From: Cristatella mucedo
Taxonomy: Eukaryota > Bryozoa > Phylactolaemata > Cristatellidae
Reading direction: 5' to 3'
Assembly: GCA_009760855.2 (NCBI GenBank)
Contig: WPIO01000010.1
Location: 6,363,501 to 6,385,000, forward strand
Length of the DNA stretch: 21,500 nt
Under the pieces are notes generated by a model. That model saw only the letters and a list, made by a program, of their open reading frames with translations, was not told where the DNA came from and did no database searches. Position numbers and translations under genes: made by a program. Shown here piece after piece: positions 10,160-19,564 of this stretch (the first letter of the stretch is position 1; each line of letters begins with the position of its first letter).

Positions 10160-11110
10160 AATTAATTTATTTAAGCAACCGCTTCCACTTGAGTTGCTCC
10201 TCAGCTGATTGTAATGTATCTCCGTCTGTAACTCCAAAAAGTCATAAAGACCATGTGGGTGTTACGCAGGAGAGTTTTGTATAGCCCACTCACAGCCTAA
10301 GCGGCTTTCGGTATGCATTCGGTACCCAACAGACTTTGTCTTACGCAAAAAGAGAAAGTGGGAAGCATAGCAGAGTCAGCAGAGCCGTTGAGGTAGTGAG
10401 TAGCTTAGAAGTAGCAGCTCAGGACCGCTGAAAAAGATGTGCCATAGTCGGCAGTAGGAGAGTAGTTATCGTTGCGTAAGAATTGTGGAAGCGAGTTCCA
10501 CAGTCTAGGACCTGCAGAGCAAAAGCTTCTGTCGCCAACTGTCTTTAAGCGGAGGAATAGGACAGCTAATTTATTGTTCACACAGGACCTGAGGGCGCGA
10601 ACAGGCTGAAATTGATGCAGCAGTTCAGCTAGGTACGAAGGAGCCAAGCCGTGGCTGGCCTTGTCGGTCAGCGTAAGAACTTTGCTCTGTATCCTTTGCT
10701 CAACCGGCAACCATCCTCTTTCAGCTAAGGAGACACGTGCTCAAACCGCTGGGACTTGAAGACTAGCTTGCAGCCATATTCATAGTCCTCTGCCGTGGCA
10801 TAATAGCTTTCTTTGGCAGCCCAGCCAATTAAAATAATCAAGCCGAGACAGAACTAAAGAGCTAGTTAAATTTTTTACAAGCCACAGTGGGAGACAGCTT
10901 CTAATCTTGGATAGGGATCGGATGTGATGGCTAGCTGTAGAAGCAGTCTTCTGAATGAAGCTTTTGAAATTGATGCAGCTGTCGAACACGACACCTAAAT
11001 TTCGAGCACGTGGTAATGGTTGCACAATAGCATCACCTATTAGAATAGCAAAGCCTTTTAATCCAGCCACACGCTTAGGGTGTCCTAAGAGCAGCAGTTA
11101 AATGAACCTA
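10160..11110 (-). mobile_element. L2-like LINE, 3' part, minus strand (family 2)
   Basis: Minus-strand frame 10780-11070 reads ARNLGVVFDSCINFKSFIQK, then SKIRSCLPLWLVKNL and LSRLDYFNWL, the post-RT segment of L2-clade ORF2 (LGV..D..L.F..HI, SRLDYCN). Frame 10405-10710 continues with RIQSKVLTLTDKASHGLAPS, then GDRSFCSAGPRLWNSLPQFL and ends in YF-stop. The downstream sequence to about 10160 (GCGGTTGCTTAAATAAATTA on the minus strand) looks like a 3' untranslated region and AT-rich tail. This family differs from the L2 copies at 5.8 and 14 kb: its C-terminal wording and tail differ. It matches the pieces at 13486-13672 and 15735-16480. It is probably recently enough inserted to keep two long frames, but it is 5' truncated and frameshifted. 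Confidence 0.82.
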
Positions 11111-12269
11111 GCGTTGGCCCAGCCAATTAATAGTGATAATGCTGGCGGCTTCTAAAAAAAGGCTGTAGCTTTGCCTTAATCCTTACCTCTCCATACATAC
11201 AATCTTAGAATCTGATAATCAGATAATAAAGTTGAGATGTAAATTAAATCAGCCTAATCAATCGTAATCACTTAAATTGATGTAATGAATATATACCCCA
11301 TCATAGAATTGAGTACTTACGAAGTCGGAAAAAATAAATGCACTATTCGGGAAAAAACAGCACTCTCAAAACCAGGTGCGAACATCGCCAACATCTTTCT
11401 CCTTTTGAGTGCTAGAAGTTCTCTATGCACATATAACCAGTTGTAAAATCTGCACATCAAGTTATCTAACCAGTTAGACAACGAAGAAATTGCACTTCAC
11501 ACTAAGCATATGTACCGTTCCTTGTATCAGCTATCCCTATACCAGCAATTTCTCATGGCTATCCATTTTGTTAGGCACTTACCTGTGCCGGTGTCAGAGA
11601 AAGGTTCATCAAAGGATGATAATTATTGTGGCTCTGAGCTTCCACGCCATAGACCTACAACTCAGGACGTGGGCATTGGCGGCATGAGGGTTCGAAGGAA
11701 CATAAATAACTTCTGCCGTGTACATCGACTGCTGGCTTGCTGAGGCTCCAGGTGAGAAATGATTCGGTGGGTGGCTTAGGTAGGCCGAGGGATCTCGCTC
11801 TCTCATTTACTGATGTTTCTCGAATAACTTTAGTCCTTTCATAGCAAAAATTGGAAACTTGGTCGCTCTAGTCGTCGCGTTATTGTTTGCTTCAACGATG
11901 CATAAAGCATCGAACTCAATCTCGAGAAATGTTTTGTTTTCATGAAGACGTACTTCGTTATGGTGCGCATAGGTTGGATGCCCTTCTTTTGGATGTTCTC
12001 CTTGGTATGATGGTGTGGTAGCATCTATTTCGTCTATCAGACGAAACAGCAGTGCTAAGCTCAGTGTAACGCCTCAGCAGTTAAAAGTGAATTGCATGGC
12101 TTTACAGGGTAGCCACTGCACGCTGCTCTTTACCAGCACTCATAGCCTCCGTCAAAGCGGCCAGAGCACGAGCTTTTATTGAATTAAGAGTGTATAGCGC
12201 ATGTCAGTAAGAGGCTGGGCACTGGTTTGAGAATCTGAAGACAAAGTAAGCGAAATACCCAACGGTTAC
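11111..12269. other. unassigned region
   Basis: About 1.15 kb upstream of the Mutator-like relic. It contains AT-rich sequence (about 11200-11350) and short frames at 11490-11810 on both strands with no recognised domain. It might include a decayed N-terminal part of the neighbouring transposase, but I could not match it. Confidence 0.4.
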
Positions 12270-12900
12270 GGCCGGGTTCGCTGGACAGGGTGGGCTAACA
12301 GGCCAAATAGCAAGTAGGTTGCAGCAACACTTTGCCCGTGCAGTGAGAGAGAATACTAATAACCTAGAAGGCTTGAGGAGAGATGTGTGGAAATCTTTTT
12401 ACCATACTTTTTAAATTAATGAGGAGCCAGATCATCGGTTCTGTACAAAAGGTGCGTCGTCTAAATGACCTTATGAGAAAGCTGTAGCAACAAATACGGT
12501 GTATGATCATGCAAAATCAAGACACCACGTGCTAAAACCGGGAATATAAAAATGCTGTAAAGGATGTGTATGAAAACTATCCGAGGACCTTCTACAAAAA
12601 TGTTTGCATGGTCAATCACACCCAAAATCATAATGAGTCCATCCACAACCTATTCTGGAAAGAGGCTCCAAAGAATGAATATACAGGCTTGTCAGCAGTT
12701 TTAGTGGTAGTGGATGATGCCTGTTGACAGAAAAATGAAGGGATGTGTGGTCGCATCCCAGTTTTCAGATGGTTAGGCATTCCTGCAAAAAGTATATGAG
12801 GTTGTTCATGAAAGGTTACTACAAAAAAAGAAGAAATCTAATGTAGAAAAGGCTAAATATATATCCTCAAGAACAAAGGTGTTGCCGAAGTTGATGAATG
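12270..12900 (+). pseudogene. Mutator-like transposase relic (PF20700-type family)
   Basis: From 12277 the plus strand reads FAGQGGLTGQIASRLQQHFA, then RAVRENTNNLEGLRRDVWKS and FYHTF, a stop at 12412-12414, then NEEPDHRFCTKG and YEKAVATNTVYDH in the same frame. Another frame then gives CLHG and TQNHNESIHNLFWKEAPKNE. The succession 'GLT...LQ..F..A.R.N...V....FH', 'DE...H..C..G', 'CLHG.TQN.NES.....W...PK' is what I recall of a large family of animal transposon proteins carrying the Mutator-like transposase domain, in the part C-terminal to that domain. At least two stops and two frameshifts show it is dead. No terminal repeats were found, so the element's limits are unknown. The family name is from memory and needs a profile search. 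Confidence 0.6.
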
Positions 12901-12951
12901 ATTAGCTATGAAACATAATTGATACTTACTAGCAAGTTTGAAAGTTTAAAC

Positions 12952-13125
12952 TTATGAGTTCGGCAGGACTGTCACGACTTGTTCCGGTGTCTTTGAGTGG
13001 AACAGTAAAAGAGAGACTGTGCAGAAGTTTCTCACCTTCTCTTGATTTAGTGTTGCTTTTTGGAATAGTGGCCGGACTAGAGCCTTTTGGAAAGTTGCTG
13101 AGACATGACCTGAGACTAAAAACAT
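12952..13125 (-). mobile_element. LINE reverse transcriptase N-terminal fragment
   Basis: Minus-strand residues ATFQKALVRPLFQKATLNQE, then VRNFCTVSLLLFHSKTPEQV match the start of the L2-clade RT domain (V.PLLKK..LD...N.RP.S.LPF.SK..E.V). The plus-strand element beginning at 13676 opens with the same stretch (VRPLLKKATLE, NYRPASLLPFLSKTPERVV). Only about 55 codons are left, with no flanking LINE sequence on the left. It is one tile of the mosaic running to 16480. Confidence 0.7.
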
Positions 13126-13227
13126 GTTTTGATTGTTATTTATATGTGGCAACAGTGGATCGATGCGTCGTAGAAAACGGAAAGAGAGAATAGGGTCTAG
13201 AGCACTAGTTGACTTCTTTGATTCCCC

Positions 13228-13480
13228 GTCTTAAATTCTGTAACTCACTAGTTGCTGGTCTACCGGCCTATGCACTCAGGCCCTTAAAGTTGGTGAGATA
13301 CTCTGCAGCTAGGCTTGTCTGTCGTGAAAGTTGCGGCTGATAGATCACCCAGCTTTTCACTGACATTGACTGACTCCCTGCCAAGCAACGCATCGACTTC
13401 AAGATTTTGTCACTCACTTTTAGGTCCCGTCATTCTTTGGCTTCAGCCAACTTATCCGATCCATTCCCGACCAGACCCAG
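13228..13480 (+). mobile_element. L2 LINE fragment (post-RT region)
   Basis: The DNA of this tile aligns closely with 14617-14870 further right: FCNSLVAGLPAYALRPLKLV, YSAARLVCRES and DFKILSLTFRSRHSLASANL against CNSLLAGLPACAIRC, NSAARLVC and LSPTSRSLHSLAPTYL. It is therefore a second, separate plus-strand copy of the same region. It ends abruptly near 13480, where an opposite-strand LINE piece begins. Confidence 0.8.
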
Positions 13481-13485
13481 CATCG

Positions 13486-13672
13486 AGTTTCGCAGCCTAG
13501 GACCTGCAAAGCAAAAGCTCCTGTCACCAGTGGTTTTGAAGAAAAAGAACGGAATATTTAATCTATTATATTTTAGCTATTTTATCGTCTGTAGAACACC
13601 TGAGTACACGGGCGCTGAAACGGGTGGAGCAGCCCAGCTAGGTTATCAGAAGCCAAGCTATCGAGTGCGTTT
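13486..13672 (-). mobile_element. LINE family-2 fragment, minus strand
   Basis: The plus-strand words CAGCCTAGGACCTGCAAAGC, then AAAAGCTCCTGTC (from 13490) match CAGTCTAGGACCTGCAGAGC and AAAAGCTTCTGTC (from 10500). Further matches run through the CACCTGAG and CAGCTAGGT blocks to the AGCCAAGC block. The 10.4-kb LINE codes on the minus strand, so this is a ~190-bp minus-strand piece of the same family, sandwiched between two plus-strand L2 pieces. Confidence 0.75.
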
Positions 13673-15006
13673 TCTGTAGTCAGGCCACTACTCAAGAAAG
13701 CAACATTAGAACAATTGAATTTAATCAACTACCGCCCAGCCTCCCTTCTACCGTTCCTTTCAAAGACACCAGAACGAGTCGTGGCATACCAGTCGAACTG
13801 ATATATTGAAACTACAAACCTTGCTAGTAAGTTCCAGTCTGGTTTTAGAGCTAATCTTCCCACAGAGTCAGCATTGCTTCGGGTGTACAACGACCTACTT
13901 TGGAATGCAGACATGGGTAGAGTATCTCTGCTTGTTTTACTCGATATTTAGACCTTTTGATACTATCGATAACCAAGTCCTTCTTGAGCGCCTCTCATCT
14001 CGCCTGGGAATTACTGGCATTGCATTGCAATGGCTCAGATCCTATCTCAGTGAAAGACTCTAGAGTACTGATGATCATGGAAATGAATTATCCGAGGAAC
14101 CACGGAAATATGGAGGACCTCAGGGCTCCCTGTTTGCTCTTATTTTTTCAAGGTTTATACTCTTCCTCTAGCCGATGTAATTAAAAAACGCAATCTAGGC
14201 TCTCAATTCCATGCGGATGACACTCATTTGTAAGTTTTCTTTGATTCATCCCAGCCCTCCAGCACGTCGAATTCTCTCAACTCTCTAGCTGCATGTATTG
14301 ATGTCGCCTGCGCATGGATGACAACACAATTTCTTAAACTAAATGAGGATAAAACTAACTTACTAGTTATGGGCAAACCAAGTGCATATCAGAAATTTGA
14401 AAGGCAAATGCTCACAATCGGCTCTGCTTGCATATCTCCTGTTGGATCTGGACTAAATCTAGGTGTCATGTTCTAGTGACCTTTCTTTAGGCGTACAAAT
14501 CAGCTCCACAATCAAGTCTGCATACTTTAGCTACATAAAATTACTAAAATTCGGGCTTCTTTAGACTGGGATATCACATCTAATTTGGTCCATGAATTTG
14601 TGACATCCCGTGTTGATTTCTGTAACTCACTGCTTGCTGGTCTACCGGCCTGTGCAATCAGGTGCATAGCGCTAGTGCAAAACTCTGCAGCTAGGCTTGT
14701 CTGTCGTTAGGGTCGCAGCTGTCAGATCCCACTACTTCTCGTCGACCTGAACTGGCTACCAGTCAAGTGAAGCATCGACTTCAAGGTTTTGTCACCCACT
14801 TCTAGGTCCCTTCATTCTTTGGCTCCAACCTACCTATCAGATCTACTCGCCCGCCTAGCTATCCATCGTACTACCCGCATTTCGGAATCTAAATATTTAC
14901 CTATGCCTAGTACAAACCTCAAATCCTTTGGAGACCGTGCTTATAGTTCGCATGCTCCCAAAACCTGGAACTCACCCCGACTTCTGACACGACTTCTCCG
15001 GAATTT

Positions 15007-15146
15007 TGGTCTAGCGGTCAAGGTGCTCGCCCCGACCAAGGTCTGACTGAGGTCGAGGGCTCAAGCCCTGAGGCATATGTGAAGCGCCTGAATAGAGATT
15101 TAGTTCTCTTGGGGCGCTATATAAATGAATTATATATATATATATA
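15007..15146 (+). mobile_element. tRNA-headed SINE, family B, copy 1, inserted in L2
   Basis: The A box is at 15007-15023 (TGGTCTAGCGGTCAAGG) and the B box at 15058-15068 (GGGCTCAAGCC). These are followed by CATATGTGAAGCGCCTGAAT and a hairpin tail AGCGCC/GGCGCT (15083-15088 with 15113-15118), then ATAAATGAATTA and a (TA)n run to 15146. Comparing the flanks with the uninterrupted L2 copy at 5850-5900 shows that it breaks the L2 coding end. Flanking CTTCTCCGGAATTTT and CATCTCCAAAAATAATT may be a decayed target-site duplication; this is weak. The tail hairpin resembles that of the L2 copies, pointing to mobilisation by L2 machinery. Confidence 0.82.
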
Positions 15147-15367
15147 ACCATCTCCAAAAATAATTAAAAACTCACCTATTTACGACAAAATTTAGTGGGT
15201 CCCTCTGAGTCGTTCTTAAATTCTTATGCATGCTGACACTGTGCAGGCTGCCAATAACTACACTTGCATGCTGACTTTGTGCATGGCATGCCGAACTATG
15301 TTATTCTTGTTGTTTATTGAGCATAGTACTACTAACCATTCAATTGTGTTTCCTTTTCATCAAGTGA

Positions 15368-15407
15368 AAAGCACCTAGAAAGAGATTGAGTGATCTGAGG
15401 GTGCTTT
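15368..15407 (+). other. L2 3'-terminal hairpin, second copy
   Basis: AAAGCACC (15368-15375) pairs with GGTGCTTT (15400-15407) across 24 bases. The same position in the 6.1-kb copy has AAAGCGCC/GGCGCTTT, so a G-C pair there is an A-T pair here. Loop length is the same in both copies (24). An ATT microsatellite follows, as at the end of many L2 elements. Confidence 0.75.
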
Positions 15408-15440
15408 AATAAGTGTGTTATTATTATTATTAATATTTTT

Positions 15441-15734
15441 GGGTCAGCATGAAACTTTATTCTGTATCCGTAGTTAAAACGGCAGCTTTCCAAGCTTTTT
15501 GAGCCAAGGACGCGCATGGAAAAACATCTGGATTTGTAAACTAGCCCTGCAGCCGTATAAATCACCAGCTGCAGAGGCTTCATAACTTTCTGTTAGCCCA
15601 CCCAAAATTGAATTACAATAACCTCGTCGAGACGTACAAAATGAGGTAGTTAATTATTAAAGCCACCATGTACAAAAGTTACTAATATTAATCTAATCTT
15701 AATTAAATCTAATCTTAGCTATTTATCTGACATA
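15441..15734. other. unassigned spacer between LINE copies
   Basis: About 290 bases with AT-rich TAATCTTAATTAAATCTAAT repeats near 15690-15715. No coding or repeat family recognised. Confidence 0.35.
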
Positions 15735-16480
15735 ATATCTTGCTGTGGAAGCAGTCTTCTGAATTGTACTTTCACAATTTATGCAGCTATCATAGACGAC
15801 ACCTAAATTCCAAGCTCAGGGTGGTGATTGTTCAACAGCATCGTCTATCACAAAAGAAAAGTCTTCTAGTTCAGTTGGACGCTTGAGTTGTCCTATAAGT
15901 ATCAGTTCCGTGTTATCACAACTTAGTTAAAGGAAATTTTCCGAAATCCAGAATCGAGTGTTGCCAAGCAACACATTCAGTTTATTTGTCGGAACAGCAC
16001 ATTCTGACAGTTTAAATGACAAATACAGCCAAGTACCGTCAGCACAAAAGTGAAAGCGTATTCCTTGGACCTGAGTCAAGATTCTGAGAGGCTCATTATA
16101 AATGGAGAACAGCAAATGACCGAGGTCGGACTACTGAGGGACTCGACAGATAAAGTGGAGAAGACTTTAACCCACACGTGACCCCGATTGAACGCGAAAG
16201 GAAAAGTACGATTTGAACCAACCAGGTGCCTCGTCTGCCAGGCAGATCTTTGTTCTCAATCGTTCAAGCAGGATATCACGATCAATAGTGTCGAAGGCAG
16301 CTGATAGTTGAAGCAGCGCTATGGCAGCAATATTCTTGTCATCTTAGCAGCATAGAAAGTCGTTTAGAATAAAAAGACGATAAAGTCATTTTATACTTGG
16401 CGAAGAGCAGTTTAAGTGAAGTGCTGCTACTTAAACCTCGACTGAAGTTTTTCTGAAAACTCATATCATAAGAATGCCCA
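15735..16480 (-). mobile_element. LINE family-2 RT domain, minus strand
   Basis: Read on the minus strand from about 16480: a decayed SFQKNFSRGL and HFT-TAL region (from FQSGFR.HSTETALL), then IAALLQLSAAFDTIDRDI-type motif A with both aspartate-context residues intact (about 16270-16345), RVPQ-SDLGHLLFSIY (motif B), FHFCADGTWLYL (motif C, CADG instead of YADD), then LKRPTEL and LGVVYDSCINCESTIQKTAS, which overlaps the 10.9-11.05 kb copy of the same family. At least four stops were seen. The loss of the second catalytic aspartate in motif C and the stops mean it cannot function. It ends near 15735 without the 3' tail. Confidence 0.8.
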
Positions 16481-16499
16481 CATTGTATGCTGCAAAAAA

Positions 16500-17165
16500 A
16501 CTTGGTCGGTAAACCTATTATTCGTAACCTGGTTATCTATAATGTAGAATCAAAACCTCAGTTGCTGGACGCCTATTGTAGAAACGGCAGCTGTAGTGCG
16601 GTTCGATTCTGAAGTCCACTCAAACCATAGCAGTACAACGTGCAAGTGCAAATAAATAAAATCAGGTGCAATAAAATAGACCATTGTAGCTTTAATTTTC
16701 AATACAAACCACGCTGTACCAAACTTACTATTGAAATGGAAATTGTATTGCAGATTTATTACTTGGGGCTGCCATTCGGGCCGGACCATCGGAGGACATA
16801 GCTTGAGAGCACCCAAGGCCTATCCCATGAGCTTTTGTGGGTAAACCTTGCTTACTGTTTTTTATAATTTGAAATAAAAAACGCAGTTGTGCGAAGTATT
16901 CTTTTGAAAATGGCTGCAGTATCGCTGTTTGAATGCATAAATATGTTATCTGCCCTGGCCACACTAGGAAATAGCCCGAGCACACGCAAGAAGTATTGTG
17001 TGACATTTAGTGGGTAAATACGCAAGACCATTCTGTATAATCCGGAATCAAAACCCCCTTGTTCTGAGATTTATTGTGAAAATGGTAGTGGTATTGCAGT
17101 TAGTCGCGGGATCCCAAACGTTCCAAAGAAGCAAACTAAACCCTACATTGGTACGTTGACCTCGT
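16500..17165. repeat. four diverged ~160-175 bp tandem units
   Basis: Units start near 16502, 16661, 16837 and 17009, each with a GTGGGTAAA-like start. About 70-75 bases later each has a motif such as TTGAAAATGGCTGCAGTATC, TGTGAAAATGGTAGTGGTAT, TGTAGAAACGGCAGCTGTAG or TTGAAATGGAAATTGTATTG. Units 1 and 4 also share GAATCAAAACC; units 2 and 3 share CTGCC, GGCC, GAGAGCAC/GAGCACAC and a CAAG. The flanks at 16480 and beyond 17165 do not continue the pattern. It looks like an old short satellite array or minisatellite, with no coding. Confidence 0.65.
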
Positions 17166-17726
17166 TTCTGTCTGTTTATGTATATGTCTTCCCGTTAGTT
17201 GATCAATAGTGCCGCTAGAGGACTGCAGTCATTAGACGATTCACCAAAAGCAACAGGAACATCCACTACGGGAACGAAGCTCGTGGCTGACATCATTTTG
17301 ACGTGAAATTGAACGTTACGGTTTTCTGTTACAAGCTTGAAACCTTGAACCTTGAACCGAAGATTCTGTCTGAGATCAAAAAGGCACCCGTCGGGCTACT
17401 TAAAGGAAAAGTGGCTGACAAGGCATCCTGACTGGCTTTTTCAAAACCAGACATGATACTTCCGGATTCAGAGTTTGTATTTTTAATGCAGGACAAAACT
17501 GAACCCATTATTATTTGCTCCAAGCCAGTCATACAAAGCAATGTTTGTTTGTTTTTGTGTAATAGTAATTAATATTGAAGACAAAAGCCTCATAAATCAA
17601 TTAAATCATACACTTTTAAAATTATTATTATAGTTGCGTACTTTCAAAGTGCGGCCATATTTTGGGGTTGCCAGCATAGTCTGCTTTTGTCACAGTGCAT
17701 TTGTTTTGCACACTTTTGGTAGGGCC
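17166..17726. other. unassigned region
   Basis: Mixed composition with an AT-rich part around 17545-17640. No domain, RNA gene or repeat was recognised in the frames seen here. Confidence 0.4.
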
Positions 17727-17835
17727 CTGCTATCCTTAAGTTATTGTCCTCCCATTCAGCCCACCCAGCCTTAACTGTCAAAAACAATTGTTTACTTGAA
17801 TTTCCAGTGCATTTATCAAAATGCTGATGCATCTC
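17727..17835. repeat. short dispersed repeat C, copy 2
   Basis: Same-orientation match to 1515-1617, with shared TATCC.TAAGTTA, GTCCTCCCA/ATCCTCCCA and GAATTTCCAG blocks. It adjoins the third RT-containing repeat copy on its right. The family is unknown. Confidence 0.6.
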
Positions 17836-17861
17836 CAGCATTCAAAAAACCTTGGTATGTT

Positions 17862-18502
17862 TTCTCTAATATGTGACCGACAATAACTTTAACGAACTAG
17901 CTAGCTGATTTTATAGTAATTGAATTTATTTGAAGTTTTCTGCCATCGAAATGAAAATGTCCGCAATGCATGCATCGAGGGAGTTAAGAGAGTTTCTCTT
18001 GCTGGAAGGCAGGAAGTGATGAAAGCTCAGGAAAAGCCACCTGTCACCCGCATGTAAAATAAAAGCCTAGACTTTGTGGTAGACAATTAAATATATATGC
18101 GTGAGAGTATATATTGATATTAGAAGCGGACCAAATGCTAAATTCTGTGGTAGCCCGTGCTTTAAAGGCTCCTCGGACGACTGTTACCAACAAAAACTTG
18201 CCCTCTCTGAGGTAGTGTACACCCACCGTCTCGCGAATGTTTGTCTTCTTCGTAAGTTTTAATATGCTGTACGTATGACTGGCATTGGTGGCTGATGGTG
18301 GCGGTTTTAGAACAGGTCACATTGAGTTTTCATTGCAGATAAAAGCCGGCCTCTACTCGACAGCACTCTGCCAGCATGACTGGGCAGTATCGTCTTTCTC
18401 AGACTAGAGGCGTGGCCACCCCACCGCTCCCTTTGGCTCCACCCCTGCGCTCAATTGAGGCTCGGTGGCGCTATCTTAGGTTCAATGTCTACATCAAGCC
18501 AG
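17862..18502 (-). mobile_element. chimeric RT-containing repeat, copy 3
   Basis: On the minus strand it reads GLPQNLAFGPLLISIYTL (motif B), then HAGDRWLFLSFHHFLPSSKR and NSLNSLDACIADIFISMAEN, with frameshifts. It also has the same GC-rich module (AGCATGACTGGGCAGTATCG, AGAGGCGTGGC) and the same right end, TTCAATGTCTACATCAAG near 18500, as copy 1. This shows that the junction between RT-derived sequence and the non-RT module is a property of the repeat and not a local accident. The left end is shorter than in copies 1 and 2. Confidence 0.7.
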
Positions 18503-19564
18503 TCAATTGCTTATTGCAGTTGACAAAAAAGTAGCTAACATGATCAATTAAAGATATAACTGCTGTAATGTAAGTAAAAACATAAATCAGAGACTACTGT
18601 AAAGGCTTTGTAAGGCTTCTATGTAAGGCTCAGCGAAGTTTCTCACTCTGCAGGAATCCGGCGTGAGGTGTGTGAAACACGTATAAGCTAGCGAAGATTG
18701 TGGAATATTTTAGCTGGAGGTGTGTTACGTTTTTTTTCTCGCTCGAATCTTAATCAGAGATTCAGAATTGTTAAGAAGAAATATTAATTTTTCATTTTTA
18801 TTGTTTTCAAATGATTTTGTGCGCTCCCAAGTCAGACTTCATTCGGTGCTTTCGTCGCGTGTGCACGGCTTATGCTCCGAATGAATTCGTTTGTTCACGC
18901 GACATGTGCACGCGCATAAGCATGTGACATCTGTGCCTATGATCACGGATGCCGGATTCGTCGCTTGCGCCTTCGCGGCCACGTGTCAGGTTTTGAGGCC
19001 AACTGGCTCAAATCCGGGCAGTTCGAGAGCCTCCGAGCTTCATAAGTTTCATAGTATTTCCGGCGCAGCCGATCTTCCACGAAGTCATAAAGCTCATTTC
19101 GCCAGCATTCAGTTCGACCGCTCCTAAATGCATTGGCACATAATAAGTCATCTTGTACCTTCGGCGGACTACGTACTCATCAAAATAAAATCGACTCGCC
19201 ATGCGTAGCGGTGCGGCCTCCTGCCCATCACCTGCCCATCATCAAGTAGCGGACCGTGCAGGCCGAGACGCCACTGCTTACCCGAACGAGAATGTGACAT
19301 GTCTGATCCTAAAGGCGAGGACTGAGACAGCGACCGGGCCGCCGGGACTGCGGTGGAGCAGCCGTGGGGCGGAGGCTCATCGACCAAAACAAAAACTAGC
19401 GGACGAGCACGTAACCTGTGCCAGCGGCCCTGAGCTCTGGTGCGAGAGCCACGAGAGCCACCGACGCGCTTGAAGTTGGATCCGAAGTTTCTGCAAAGAA
19501 TTCCGTTGCCGAAGCGATGGCTCACCACGTGTGACAATGGCGACCATCCACCGATCATTGCTCA
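18503..19564. other. unassigned region, partly CpG-rich
   Basis: 18503-18830 is AT-rich. 18840-19560 is CpG-rich, with overlapping frames on both strands, including one ATG-started frame of 129 codons on the minus strand (19169-19558) with no recognised domain and biased by composition. Near 19006-19017 there is a B-box-like GGCTCAAATCC with no convincing A box. A diverged promoter or CpG island is possible but not supported further. Confidence 0.4.

Larger units (their letters stand above)
13676..15440 (+). mobile_element. L2-clade LINE, RT domain to 3' end, with SINE insertion
   Basis: This is the most complete LINE in the window. In order: VRPLLKKATLE and NYRPASLLPFLSKTPERVV (RT start, from 13679); KFQSGFRANLPTESALLRVY then LLVLLDI and TFDTIDNQVLLERLSSRLGI (motif A region, frame 13806-14063); a degenerate GGPQGSLFAL (motif B, about 14120); a decayed YADD region near 14210; NEDKTNLLVM-like sequence near 14345; CNSLLAGLPACAI near 14630; LHSLAPTYLSDL near 14815; KSFGDRAYSSHAPKTWNS near 14940; then the 3' untranslated region with a terminal hairpin (15368-15407) and an (ATT)n tail to about 15440. 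Many stops and frameshifts are present. A SINE B copy splits the C-terminal coding end at about 15006. The endonuclease domain is missing (5' truncation). Confidence 0.88.

Noticed and set aside
19006-19017. B-box-like GGCTCAAATCC as a third SINE
   Set aside because: No A box at the proper distance and no body or tail shared with families A or B.
19169-19558. 129-codon ATG-started minus-strand frame in CpG-rich DNA
   Set aside because: No domain; a GC-rich stretch with frames open on both strands, as expected where stop codons are rare.
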